Assembly (NCBI GenBank): GCA_029959615.1
Contig: JASCOD010000001.1
Span: 1,302,001 to 1,366,000 of the forward strand
Direction: 5' to 3'
DNA length: 64,000 nucleotides
Origin: Flavobacteriaceae bacterium PS02338
Lineage (GTDB): Bacteria > Bacteroidota > Bacteroidia > Sphingobacteriales > Sphingobacteriaceae
Made by a program: the position numbers and the translations under genes. The notes below the pieces were generated by a model that was given only the letters and a program-made list of their open reading frames with translations, searched no databases and was not told where the DNA came from. Positions 1-8,012 of the stretch are shown piece by piece (position 1 is the stretch's first letter; each line of letters begins with the position of its first letter).

Positions 1-3000
1 ATTGATATCCAGCCAAGCGGTGAGGCCGAACTTACCTTTTTGGGCAGGGTAAATAAAAACGAAAATCCTTTGTTTAACGAGCGCCAAAGGGTGCAGAGCA
101 ATTTTGATTTTACACAACGTATCCAAATGGATGTGGTAGGTAACATTGGTACCAAGATGAAGATCAAAATGAACTACAATACCGAAGCACAGTTCGATTT
201 TGAAAACCAAATCAAGTTGGATTATACTGGCGGCCCTGATGATATCATCAAAAAGATTGAAGCGGGTAACGTAAGTTTACCGTTAAACACTTCTTTAATT
301 ACGGGTACCCAAGCTTTATTCGGTATCAAAACACAGTTGCAGTTTGGTAAATTAGGTTTAACTACCGTTTTCACACAACAGAAATCCCAATCTAAGCAAA
401 TAGAAATTAGCAACGGAGCACAACAAAGTGACTATCGTGTTAGTGGGAGTGAGTATGAGGCGAATAAACATTACTTTCTGGCCCAATATTTTAGAGATCA
501 ATACAATACCGCATTAAGCAAAGCCCCAGCAATTTTATCTGGCGTAAACATTACAAAGATTGAAGTTTGGGTAACCAATAAAACAGGTAATACCACCGAT
601 TCTAGAGATATCATTGGCTTTGCCGATTTGGGAGAGAATAGGCCACATAACTCTACTGCAACTGGGGGATTGATTGCACCTGGATCAACTACGCAACCAG
701 CTGGTTTCTTCAGTGCGAACTTCCCAGAGCGTTCCAATAACTTACCAAGTATTATGGATGGTTTGGCTGGAGCAAGGCAGTCAAACAGTAACGCTATTTT
801 AAATTACTTTCAAACAAATCCAAGCATTCCTGCTACAGATAACTTTGCCAAGATAACTTATGCTCGTAAGCTAACAGATAGGGAGTTTACAATACATCCG
901 CAGTTGGGTTATATTTCCTTAAATGTTCAGCTAAATACAGATGAATTACTTGCTGTCGCTTATCGTTATACAGAAAGGGGTAGAGAATACCAAGTTGGAG
1001 AATTTTCTACAGATGTACCTTTTGATCAGAGTAATCCAAATGTGTTATATGCTAAATTGCTGAAAAATGAAACCACCAAACCTCAACTACCAATTTGGGA
1101 TTTGATGATGAAAAACATTTACAACATCGGTGGTTATCAAATCAGCAACCAGAATTTTAAATTAGATATTTTTAGACTCGATGAAACATCCGGTGTAGAA
1201 AGAGCCGTAATTACAGAAGGGGCTAACACAACTAATAAAATATGGCTACAAGCAGTAGGTCTAGATAGGTTAAACCCTCAAAAAGAAGCTAAACCAGATG
1301 GTGTGTTCGATTTCGAGGCACAAAGCAGCCCATTTGCCTCTTCACAAAGTAATATCGGTACAACTAATAACCCATCCTTTGGTACAGGAACTTCTGCAAC
1401 ATCTTTAACCAATACGATAAGTGGCTATGTAACTATCGATCCACAAAATGGACGTATCATTTTTCCCGTAATCGAACCATTTGGTAGTGATTTGGCACGA
1501 CAATTTCAAACAGGAGAAGTAACGCTAATCGATAAATATACTTATCCTCAATTGTATGATTCTACCAAAGTCGTTGCGCAACAGAATTTTCCTGGTAAGG
1601 ATAGATATTTAATTAAAGGTCACTATCAATCCGATATTTCTTCAGAATTTAGCCTAAATGCCATCAATGTGCCGGAAGGCTCGGTAAAGGTATTTATGGG
1701 GAGTATCCCGCTGATAGAAGGTAACGACTATACAGTAGATTATATGAGCGGTCGTGTAAAGATTTTGAACACGGCATTGTTAAGCTCGGGTCAATCTATC
1801 CGTATTTCCACAGAAAACAATGAACTTTTTGGTCTGCAGCAACGATCCTTATTTGGAGTTAGGGGAGATTATCGCGTTAATAATAAATTGAATATCGGGG
1901 GTACTTTTATGAACCTCACCGAACGACCAATTACACCAAAGGTGAATTTTGGAGAAGAGCCTATCTCCAACTCTATTTGGGGGATGGATGTGAACTATAC
2001 CTCTTCTTCGAGGTTTTTAACTAAGATGGTAGATAAATTGCCATTCATTTCTACTAAAGAAAAATCTAACATCACTTTTTATGGTGAGTTTGCACAATTA
2101 ATCCCAGGCCACCCATCAGCATTAAATATGGGGGGTAGTAAAGGAGGTACCAGTTTTATCGATGATTTTGAAGCTTCACGTTCGGTTATCGATTTAAAGA
2201 GCGCCATTGCTTGGCAAATTTCGGGTACACCACAGCTATTTCCCGAATCTCAGCTTTCGGATAATTTAGCCTATGGTTTTAATAGAGCCAAGATAGCTTT
2301 TTATAATATTGATCCTCTTTTTTATGGAAGAGGTGGACAGGGACAGCTGCCGAGCAATTTAACTAATAATAAAAATGAGCTTTCTAACCATTATGTACGA
2401 GAGGTTTTAGAAACAGAGGTTTTCCCATTTAAGCAAATCAGTACTGGTCAAGCCATTACTTTACAAACTTTGGATTTGGCTTATTATCCGATGTTGAGAG
2501 GGCCTTATAATTTTACCACTACAGGGTTTAATCCAAACGGTACCTTGCAAAATCCTCGCAGTAGATGGGGTGGTTTAATGCGTAGAGTAGACGTAAATGA
2601 TTTTGAGGCACAAAATATTGAATATATAGAGCTTTGGGTGATGGATCCTTTTATGTACAAGCCCGGTTCACAAGGTGGAGACTTATATTTCAATATTGGT
2701 AACATTTCGGAAGATATCTTAAAAGATGGTAGAAAAGCTTTAGAGAACGCAATGCCAGGTAATGGTGATGCATCAAAATACGAAGAGAAGACCTGGGGAA
2801 GAGTAGCAAGGCTACAACCTGTAGTACAGGTTTTTGATAACGACCCAAATGCTAGACGGGCGCAAGATGTAGGTTTGGATGGTTTGTCTAATGCAGACGA
2901 AAGAAACTATCAATTTTTTCAATCTGCGATCAACCAAATTAAGGCACAACTAAATCCAGACGCAGCGTTGGCTTTCGATAATGACCCTTCATCTGATGAT

Positions 3001-6000
3001 TATTCTTACTTCAGAGGAGCTAATTTAGACCAGCAAAATGCAGGGATTTTAAAACGTTACATGAACTTTAACGGTTTGGAAGGTAACTCAAAAACCTCGC
3101 AACAGTCACAAGAAGAGCTTGGTTTAGAAAATTCTGCATCTACGTACCTGCCTGATGGTGAAGATATCAATCGTGATAACAACATGACCCAATCCGATGA
3201 GTATTTTCAATATAAGGTTTCTATCCGTCCAGGAGATTTACAGCAAGTAGGGCAGGGCTTTGTAACCGACAGGGTAGTGGCTTCGGTTAAGTTAGCGAAT
3301 GGGCAAACTCAAAATGCAACATGGTATCAACTTAGGGTTCCTTTGGCTCAGTATGAAAGAGCTGTAGGAGGTATTCAAGATTTTAAATCTATACGTTTCG
3401 TAAGGATGTTCATGACGGATTTTGCAGATACCACTGTATTGAGGTTCGCAAAAATCCAGTTTGTACGTGGCGAGTGGAGACAATACAATGCCAAAAATGA
3501 AAATGGCAAAGTAATTCTAGACCCTCCTTCGTTAACACCAACACCTGCAGATAACTCGACTTTAGAATTGGGTACGGTGAATATCGAAGAGAACGGCAGA
3601 AGAACACCAATTCCTTATGTGGTTCCTCCTGGCATAGAAAGAGAACGAGATTTTAGTAACTATAGAGGCGACACCCGTCAGAATGAACAATCGCTGTCGC
3701 TCACCGTCAAAAATCTACGGGATGGCTATGGGCGAGCCGCTTTTAAAACCGCTATTAACGATTTCAGATCGTATAAGAATCTGGAAATGTACGTCCATTT
3801 AGAAGCTTTAAATACAAGTTCCTTAGCTGATAATGAACTTAAGGCCTTTTTACGAATAGGAACGGATAATGAAGATAACTACTATGAATACAACCAACCG
3901 CTAAAGGTTACAAATCCGGGAACTAGCGATCCTTATGCGATTTGGCCAGACGAGAACAAGATCGTTATTGAATTGGAGATGTTTCAAAAAGCAAAAATTG
4001 CTCGTAACAATGCGCTCAGAGCCGGATTGCCTTGGCCTGTAAATGAACCCTTCGAGTATAGCGATGGTAAAAATAGTATCATTATCAAGGGACAGCCGGA
4101 CATGAGTAAGGTAAGGGTGTTTATGCTAGGTTTAAAAAACCCGCTAAGAAATGCTTCACTACCTGGCAACGACGACGGTTTAGAAAAATCTGCGCAAGCT
4201 TGGTTTAATGAGCTGCGCTTAACCGAATTTGATGAGCGAGGTGGTTGGGCAGCGACTGCTAGAATGAGTGCTAAACTAGCCGATTTTGCTGATGTAAATG
4301 TTTCGGGAACCAAATCTACCATCGGTTTTGGCTCTATAGATAGTAAAGTGAGCGAGCGTAGCCGAGCAGACAATATGGCTTTCGATATTTCATCAAATAT
4401 GGAGCTAGGTAAGTTCTTGCCGAAAAAAAGTGGTGTTAAAATTCCAATGTTTGTAAGTTACTCTAAGCAAGTGGCTACTCCGCAGTTTGATCCACGCACA
4501 CCAGATATTGAGCTTTCGAAAGCTTTAGATGCTTCTAATAAAGCCCAAAGAGATTCTATTTTAAATTTTGCGCAAGATTATACCACAAGAAGCAGCTTGG
4601 CATTTACCAATGTGCGTAAAGATCGAGTAAGGGAAGATGCGAAAGTAAGGTTATGGGATATCGAGAACTTGAATGTTTCGTATTCACAAAGTAAATTATC
4701 GCATCGCGATTTCATTAATCAGTCTACTATTCAAAATACTTACAAGGCATCGTTGGCTTACAACTATAGCAATAACTCGAAAAGCTATCAACCATTTGAA
4801 AAGCTTATCAAATCGAATACCTTGAAATTATTAAAGGACTTCAATTTCACATTGTTGCCTAACTCGATTAATTTTAGGATCGACTTCGACCGTTTTTACT
4901 CAGAAAACACCCTGAGAAATAACGATCCAAATGTGAGTATTCCAATCAATACCACATTCAATAAAAACTTCTTGGTAACAAGAGTATACGGCATAGCTTG
5001 GGATTTAACGAAATCACTGAGTTTAGATTTTGATGCCACTAATTATTCGATTATTGATGAACCGGATGGCAGAGTTGAAGGTTTAAAACGAGACACACTC
5101 TGGAACAACCTAAAAAATTTAGGACGTAACACAGATTATAACCACAGTTTAAACGTAAGATATAACTGGCCAATTGGCAAAATACCAGGTTTAGACTGGG
5201 TAAGCTTGGCAACTACCTATGGAACAACTTTTACGTGGCAAACAGAAGCATTGTCTACACTTAACGATCCAACCATCGATTTAGGAAATACGATCCAGAA
5301 CTCGAAAACTATCCAGGTGAACCCAACTTTGAACCTGATTTCGTTGTACAATAAATTTGGTTTCATAAGGCGTAGCCTCAATAATCGGGACACTACATTT
5401 AAGCTATCTAATCTCATGATGGGATTGTTAACGAGTATCAAAAATGTAAATGTTGCCTTTACACAAACTAAGGGGACCTTCTTGCCGGGTTACTTACCTA
5501 AAACCAAATTTTTTGGTATAGATGATGTTACTGGAGCTCCGGGACTAGGATTTGTATTCGGTAGTCAGAGAGATATCAGATTGATGGCGGTAAACAACGG
5601 CTGGATCACGACAGATGAGAATCAAATGCAGTTGTATGTAAATACACTTCGAGAAGATTTCCAGTTGACGAGTACCGTTGAACCATTACGTGATTTGAAG
5701 ATTACTTTAACAGCGAGCAAGAACCGAACATTAAACTACTCTACCAACTTTAAATATGACCTGCCTACAGGTGGCTTTATCAACATGAGTCCTAACACCA
5801 CTGGAGATTACAGTGTTTCAACCATCACAATAGGTACGGCATTTAGAGATAAAAGCGGTAGTACTTTGTCTGCCGTATTTAATGAGTTTATGAATAACAG
5901 GCAGGTGATTTCTCGTCGTTTGGGTGCCTTAAACCCTAATTCTGGAGGTGTTACCGGCGGTTATGCAAATGGTTATGATAAAAGTTCACAAGATGTAGTC

Positions 6001-6759
6001 GTACTCGCATTTTTGGCAGCATATACAGGCAAGGATGCTAATTCATCTAGTTTAAATAGCTTGCCTAAAATACCACTTCCCAATTGGCGTTTAACTTATT
6101 CCGGATTAACTAAATATCCTTTCATTGCAGATCGTTTTTCTGAATTGAGCTTAAGACATGGCTATCGTTCTACCTACAGTATTAATGGTTTCAATAGCTT
6201 GTTAAAATACGAAGAAACAAATGGTTTTACGAGCAGTAAAGATGTAAATGGTAACTTTTTGCCATTGTATCAATTTGCACAAGTAAGTATATCCGAGCAG
6301 TTTGCCCCTTTGGTTGGTATAGATACCCGCTTAAAGAACAACATGACACTTAACTTCGAGATCAATAAAACTAGGCTGTTGGGCTTAAGCTTGGCAAATA
6401 GCCAATTAGCTCACTTGTCAGAGAATAACGTGGTATTTGGATTAGGCTATCGTACTACCAAATTTAGGTTCCCATTTGGCTTGTTTAAGCAAATGAAAAT
6501 GGATAACAATATGGACTTTAAATTGGACGTATCTGTGAGGGATAATAAAACTGTAATCTACAGAGCGGATATCACCGAAGCAGAGGTTTCATCTGGAGCT
6601 AAAAACATTACCTTGCGCCCAAGTGTTGACTATGTGCTTAACCAACGTTTTAATATGAGATTATTCTATGATTCGAACATCACCAAACCATATACTTCTC
6701 AATCGTTTAATACTTCTTTCAGCAACTTTGGTTTTAGCTTAAGGGTAACCTTAAATTAG
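1..6759 (+). CDS. sprA: SprA, type IX secretion outer-membrane translocon (5' partial)
   Basis: SprA forms the very large outer-membrane beta-barrel through which T9SS cargo crosses the outer membrane; the gene was first found through gliding motility. The reading frame is open from base 1, so the true start lies before the window. The first ATG/GTG/TTG-type codon inside it, a TTG at 40, is not a real start. About 2,250 residues are present, close to the roughly 2,400 of known SprA proteins, so only a short N-terminal part is missing. The product is rich in Asn, Thr, Phe and alternating beta strands and ends in a short beta strand (SLRVTLN), as outer-membrane barrels do. The order sprA-gcvH-vanZ downstream is a common Bacteroidota arrangement. 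Three T9SS cargo genes (26.2, 43.1 and 45.8 kb) lie in this window. Confidence 0.93.
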   Translation: MDIQPSGEAELTFLGRVNKNENPLFNERQRVQSNFDFTQRIQMDVVGNIGTKMKIKMNYNTEAQFDFENQIKLDYTGGPDDIIKKIEAGNVSLPLNTSLITGTQALFGIKTQLQFGKLGLTTVFTQQKSQSKQIEISNGAQQSDYRVSGSEYEANKHYFLAQYFRDQYNTALSKAPAILSGVNITKIEVWVTNKTGNTTDSRDIIGFADLGENRPHNSTATGGLIAPGSTTQPAGFFSANFPERSNNLPSIMDGLAGARQSNSNAILNYFQTNPSIPATDNFAKITYARKLTDREFTIHPQLGYISLNVQLNTDELLAVAYRYTERGREYQVGEFSTDVPFDQSNPNVLYAKLLKNETTKPQLPIWDLMMKNIYNIGGYQISNQNFKLDIFRLDETSGVERAVITEGANTTNKIWLQAVGLDRLNPQKEAKPDGVFDFEAQSSPFASSQSNIGTTNNPSFGTGTSATSLTNTISGYVTIDPQNGRIIFPVIEPFGSDLARQFQTGEVTLIDKYTYPQLYDSTKVVAQQNFPGKDRYLIKGHYQSDISSEFSLNAINVPEGSVKVFMGSIPLIEGNDYTVDYMSGRVKILNTALLSSGQSIRISTENNELFGLQQRSLFGVRGDYRVNNKLNIGGTFMNLTERPITPKVNFGEEPISNSIWGMDVNYTSSSRFLTKMVDKLPFISTKEKSNITFYGEFAQLIPGHPSALNMGGSKGGTSFIDDFEASRSVIDLKSAIAWQISGTPQLFPESQLSDNLAYGFNRAKIAFYNIDPLFYGRGGQGQLPSNLTNNKNELSNHYVREVLETEVFPFKQISTGQAITLQTLDLAYYPMLRGPYNFTTTGFNPNGTLQNPRSRWGGLMRRVDVNDFEAQNIEYIELWVMDPFMYKPGSQGGDLYFNIGNISEDILKDGRKALENAMPGNGDASKYEEKTWGRVARLQPVVQVFDNDPNARRAQDVGLDGLSNADERNYQFFQSAINQIKAQLNPDAALAFDNDPSSDDYSYFRGANLDQQNAGILKRYMNFNGLEGNSKTSQQSQEELGLENSASTYLPDGEDINRDNNMTQSDEYFQYKVSIRPGDLQQVGQGFVTDRVVASVKLANGQTQNATWYQLRVPLAQYERAVGGIQDFKSIRFVRMFMTDFADTTVLRFAKIQFVRGEWRQYNAKNENGKVILDPPSLTPTPADNSTLELGTVNIEENGRRTPIPYVVPPGIERERDFSNYRGDTRQNEQSLSLTVKNLRDGYGRAAFKTAINDFRSYKNLEMYVHLEALNTSSLADNELKAFLRIGTDNEDNYYEYNQPLKVTNPGTSDPYAIWPDENKIVIELEMFQKAKIARNNALRAGLPWPVNEPFEYSDGKNSIIIKGQPDMSKVRVFMLGLKNPLRNASLPGNDDGLEKSAQAWFNELRLTEFDERGGWAATARMSAKLADFADVNVSGTKSTIGFGSIDSKVSERSRADNMAFDISSNMELGKFLPKKSGVKIPMFVSYSKQVATPQFDPRTPDIELSKALDASNKAQRDSILNFAQDYTTRSSLAFTNVRKDRVREDAKVRLWDIENLNVSYSQSKLSHRDFINQSTIQNTYKASLAYNYSNNSKSYQPFEKLIKSNTLKLLKDFNFTLLPNSINFRIDFDRFYSENTLRNNDPNVSIPINTTFNKNFLVTRVYGIAWDLTKSLSLDFDATNYSIIDEPDGRVEGLKRDTLWNNLKNLGRNTDYNHSLNVRYNWPIGKIPGLDWVSLATTYGTTFTWQTEALSTLNDPTIDLGNTIQNSKTIQVNPTLNLISLYNKFGFIRRSLNNRDTTFKLSNLMMGLLTSIKNVNVAFTQTKGTFLPGYLPKTKFFGIDDVTGAPGLGFVFGSQRDIRLMAVNNGWITTDENQMQLYVNTLREDFQLTSTVEPLRDLKITLTASKNRTLNYSTNFKYDLPTGGFINMSPNTTGDYSVSTITIGTAFRDKSGSTLSAVFNEFMNNRQVISRRLGALNPNSGGVTGGYANGYDKSSQDVVVLAFLAAYTGKDANSSSLNSLPKIPLPNWRLTYSGLTKYPFIADRFSELSLRHGYRSTYSINGFNSLLKYEETNGFTSSKDVNGNFLPLYQFAQVSISEQFAPLVGIDTRLKNNMTLNFEINKTRLLGLSLANSQLAHLSENNVVFGLGYRTTKFRFPFGLFKQMKMDNNMDFKLDVSVRDNKTVIYRADITEAEVSSGAKNITLRPSVDYVLNQRFNMRLFYDSNITKPYTSQSFNTSFSNFGFSLRVTLN

Positions 6760-6763
6760 TGCC

Positions 6764-6792
6764 TTGGCAATAGCATAATTTCATTAACTTTG
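6764..6792 (+). promoter_or_regulatory. candidate promoter for gcvH
   Basis: TAACTTTG at 6785-6792 matches the Bacteroidota -7 consensus TAnnTTTG. A TTGG at 6764-6767 sits 17 bases upstream as a possible -33 element. It lies in the 127-bp gap between sprA and gcvH, so gcvH can be expressed independently of sprA. Confidence 0.4.
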
Positions 6793-6886
6793 TCGTTAGT
6801 ATTAATCGAAAACAACCGAGCTTTCGAGTTCATTACTACATAGAAAACAATAAACGAACACTAATAACTTAATCATATTATAAAAA

Positions 6887-7267
6887 ATGAACTTTCCATC
6901 AGAATTGAAGTACACAAAAGATCACGAGTGGGTGTCGGTATCTGGAAATGAGGCAACTATTGGTATTACTGATTTTGCGCAAAGAGAGCTAGGAGATATT
7001 GTTTATATCGATATTAACACCGTAGGTTCTGAAGTTGCGGCAGAAGAGGTATTTGGTACTGTAGAGGCGGTAAAAACGGTGTCTGATCTTTTTATGCCTG
7101 TTGCTGGTACTGTGAGCGAATTTAATTCAGCATTGAATGATAACCCAGAATTGGTAAACTCTGATCCTTATGGAGAAGGCTGGATGGTTAAAGTAACTTT
7201 GACAGACGTTAGTGCGGTTGATGGATTGTTAAGTGCAGAAGATTATAAAGCATTAATAGGCGCATAA
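6887..7267 (+). CDS. gcvH: glycine cleavage system H protein
   Basis: GcvH is the lipoyl carrier of the glycine cleavage complex. It shuttles the aminomethyl group between the P, T and L proteins in the cytoplasm. The 126-residue length is typical. The N-terminal 'YTKDHEWV' and the lipoylation motif '[13 protein letters not shown]' (acceptor Lys in 'AVKTV', near residue 64) are both present, as is the C-terminal '[11 protein letters not shown]' segment. The ATG start lies about 95 bases after a candidate -7 box. It is followed one base later by the VanZ-like gene. The P, T and L genes are not in the window, which is normal for Bacteroidota. Confidence 0.97.
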   Translation: MNFPSELKYTKDHEWVSVSGNEATIGITDFAQRELGDIVYIDINTVGSEVAAEEVFGTVEAVKTVSDLFMPVAGTVSEFNSALNDNPELVNSDPYGEGWMVKVTLTDVSAVDGLLSAEDYKALIGA

Positions 7268-7268
7268 A

Positions 7269-7715
7269 ATGGCCAGTATAAAAGCACTAAGGTATCAACG
7301 TTGGGCCATCATGTGGGCCATCATTATCTTAGTGCTTTGTAATGTTGATTTATCCAGTAACGAGGGAAGTACTAGTTTTTTCTTTAGTGGCATTGATAAA
7401 CTTGTCCACTTAGGCTTTTTTTATGTGCTTACTATTTTATTGTTCTATGGAAAGATCAGGTATCAGCACAATTATAATTTTCGCTCGCTCACTATTTTTA
7501 AAGTCATCATGATATCGGTTGTAGTTGGAGGTGGTATAGAACTGCTACAATGGAAAGTTTTTACTTACCGATCTGCCGAGTGGTGGGATTTTGCCTGCGA
7601 TATGATAGGTTGTTTTATGGGGGTATTTAGTTATGTACTTTTACACTTATCAAATTATGGTGCCAGCACGCATCAACTTTCGGAAGAGCATGATAGCTCT
7701 ACCACAAATAAGTAG
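7269..7715 (+). CDS. VanZ-like family membrane protein
   Basis: This is a 148-residue polytopic inner-membrane protein with about four hydrophobic segments (around residues 12-25, 45-60, 78-90 and 105-120). It carries the VanZ-like signature of a 'DKLVHLGFF' stretch and a later 'GGGIELLQWKVFTYRSAEWWDFACDMIG' type segment, shown here only in part as the motif 'ELLQ...R..EWWDF..D..G'. VanZ itself gives low-level teicoplanin resistance; the role of the widespread family in Bacteroidota is not established. The ATG lies one base after the gcvH stop, so the two are surely co-transcribed. The C-terminal tail is polar and cytoplasmic-looking. Confidence 0.85.
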   Translation: MASIKALRYQRWAIMWAIIILVLCNVDLSSNEGSTSFFFSGIDKLVHLGFFYVLTILLFYGKIRYQHNYNFRSLTIFKVIMISVVVGGGIELLQWKVFTYRSAEWWDFACDMIGCFMGVFSYVLLHLSNYGASTHQLSEEHDSSTTNK

Positions 7716-7730
7716 AATTTATATATACCG

Positions 7731-7853
7731 ATGAAGACGAGGTTTAATCTGATTTTGATTTTTTTTCTGTTTTTAGTGCTCCAATCTTGTAGCATCTTTA
7801 AACCTAGCTGCAAGTGTCCAAAAATTCCTCATTCTCGTCATAAAAGCTATTAA
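7731..7853 (+). CDS. 40-residue lipoprotein
   Basis: An ATG at 7731, 15 bases after the VanZ-like stop, opens a 40-codon frame. It encodes a short positive N-terminus (MKTRFN), a run of about 13 Leu/Ile/Phe/Val residues and a lipobox-like LQSC with Cys at residue 20. About 20 residues of mature peptide follow, holding two more cysteines (CKC) and many basic residues. It ends at TAA 7851-7853, just before a terminator-like hairpin. I do not recognise a function. Position and signal suggest a tiny envelope lipoprotein made from the gcvH-vanZ transcript. No homology search was possible; conservation of the frame in relatives would settle it. Confidence 0.6.
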   Translation: MKTRFNLILIFFLFLVLQSCSIFKPSCKCPKIPHSRHKSY

Positions 7854-7876
7854 TAGCATTTTAGTTTCTGCATTAT

Positions 7877-7911
7877 CTTATCCGTTTGCTGTATAGTAAC
7901 GGTAAGTTTTT
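7877..7911 (+). terminator. Rho-independent terminator after gcvH-vanZ-lipoprotein
   Basis: The left arm CTTAtCCGTT (one bulged T, 7877-7886) pairs with AACGGTAAG (7898-7906) across an 11-nt loop, followed by five T (7907-7911). It ends the gcvH operon about 100 bases before the next gene. Confidence 0.55.
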
Positions 7912-8012
7912 GTATTTAAAATGTTACTGCGCTTTTAACATTTCTTAACAAACCTTTAGGGCTTATAAAAGTCTGATAAGTAATTTCAAAAGAAAACTTT
8001 TACAACACACGA

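Noticed and set aside
3984..4373. 129-codon minus-strand frame inside sprA
   Set aside because: It lies opposite a continuous, well-recognised sprA frame and its translation has no family pattern, signal or start context.
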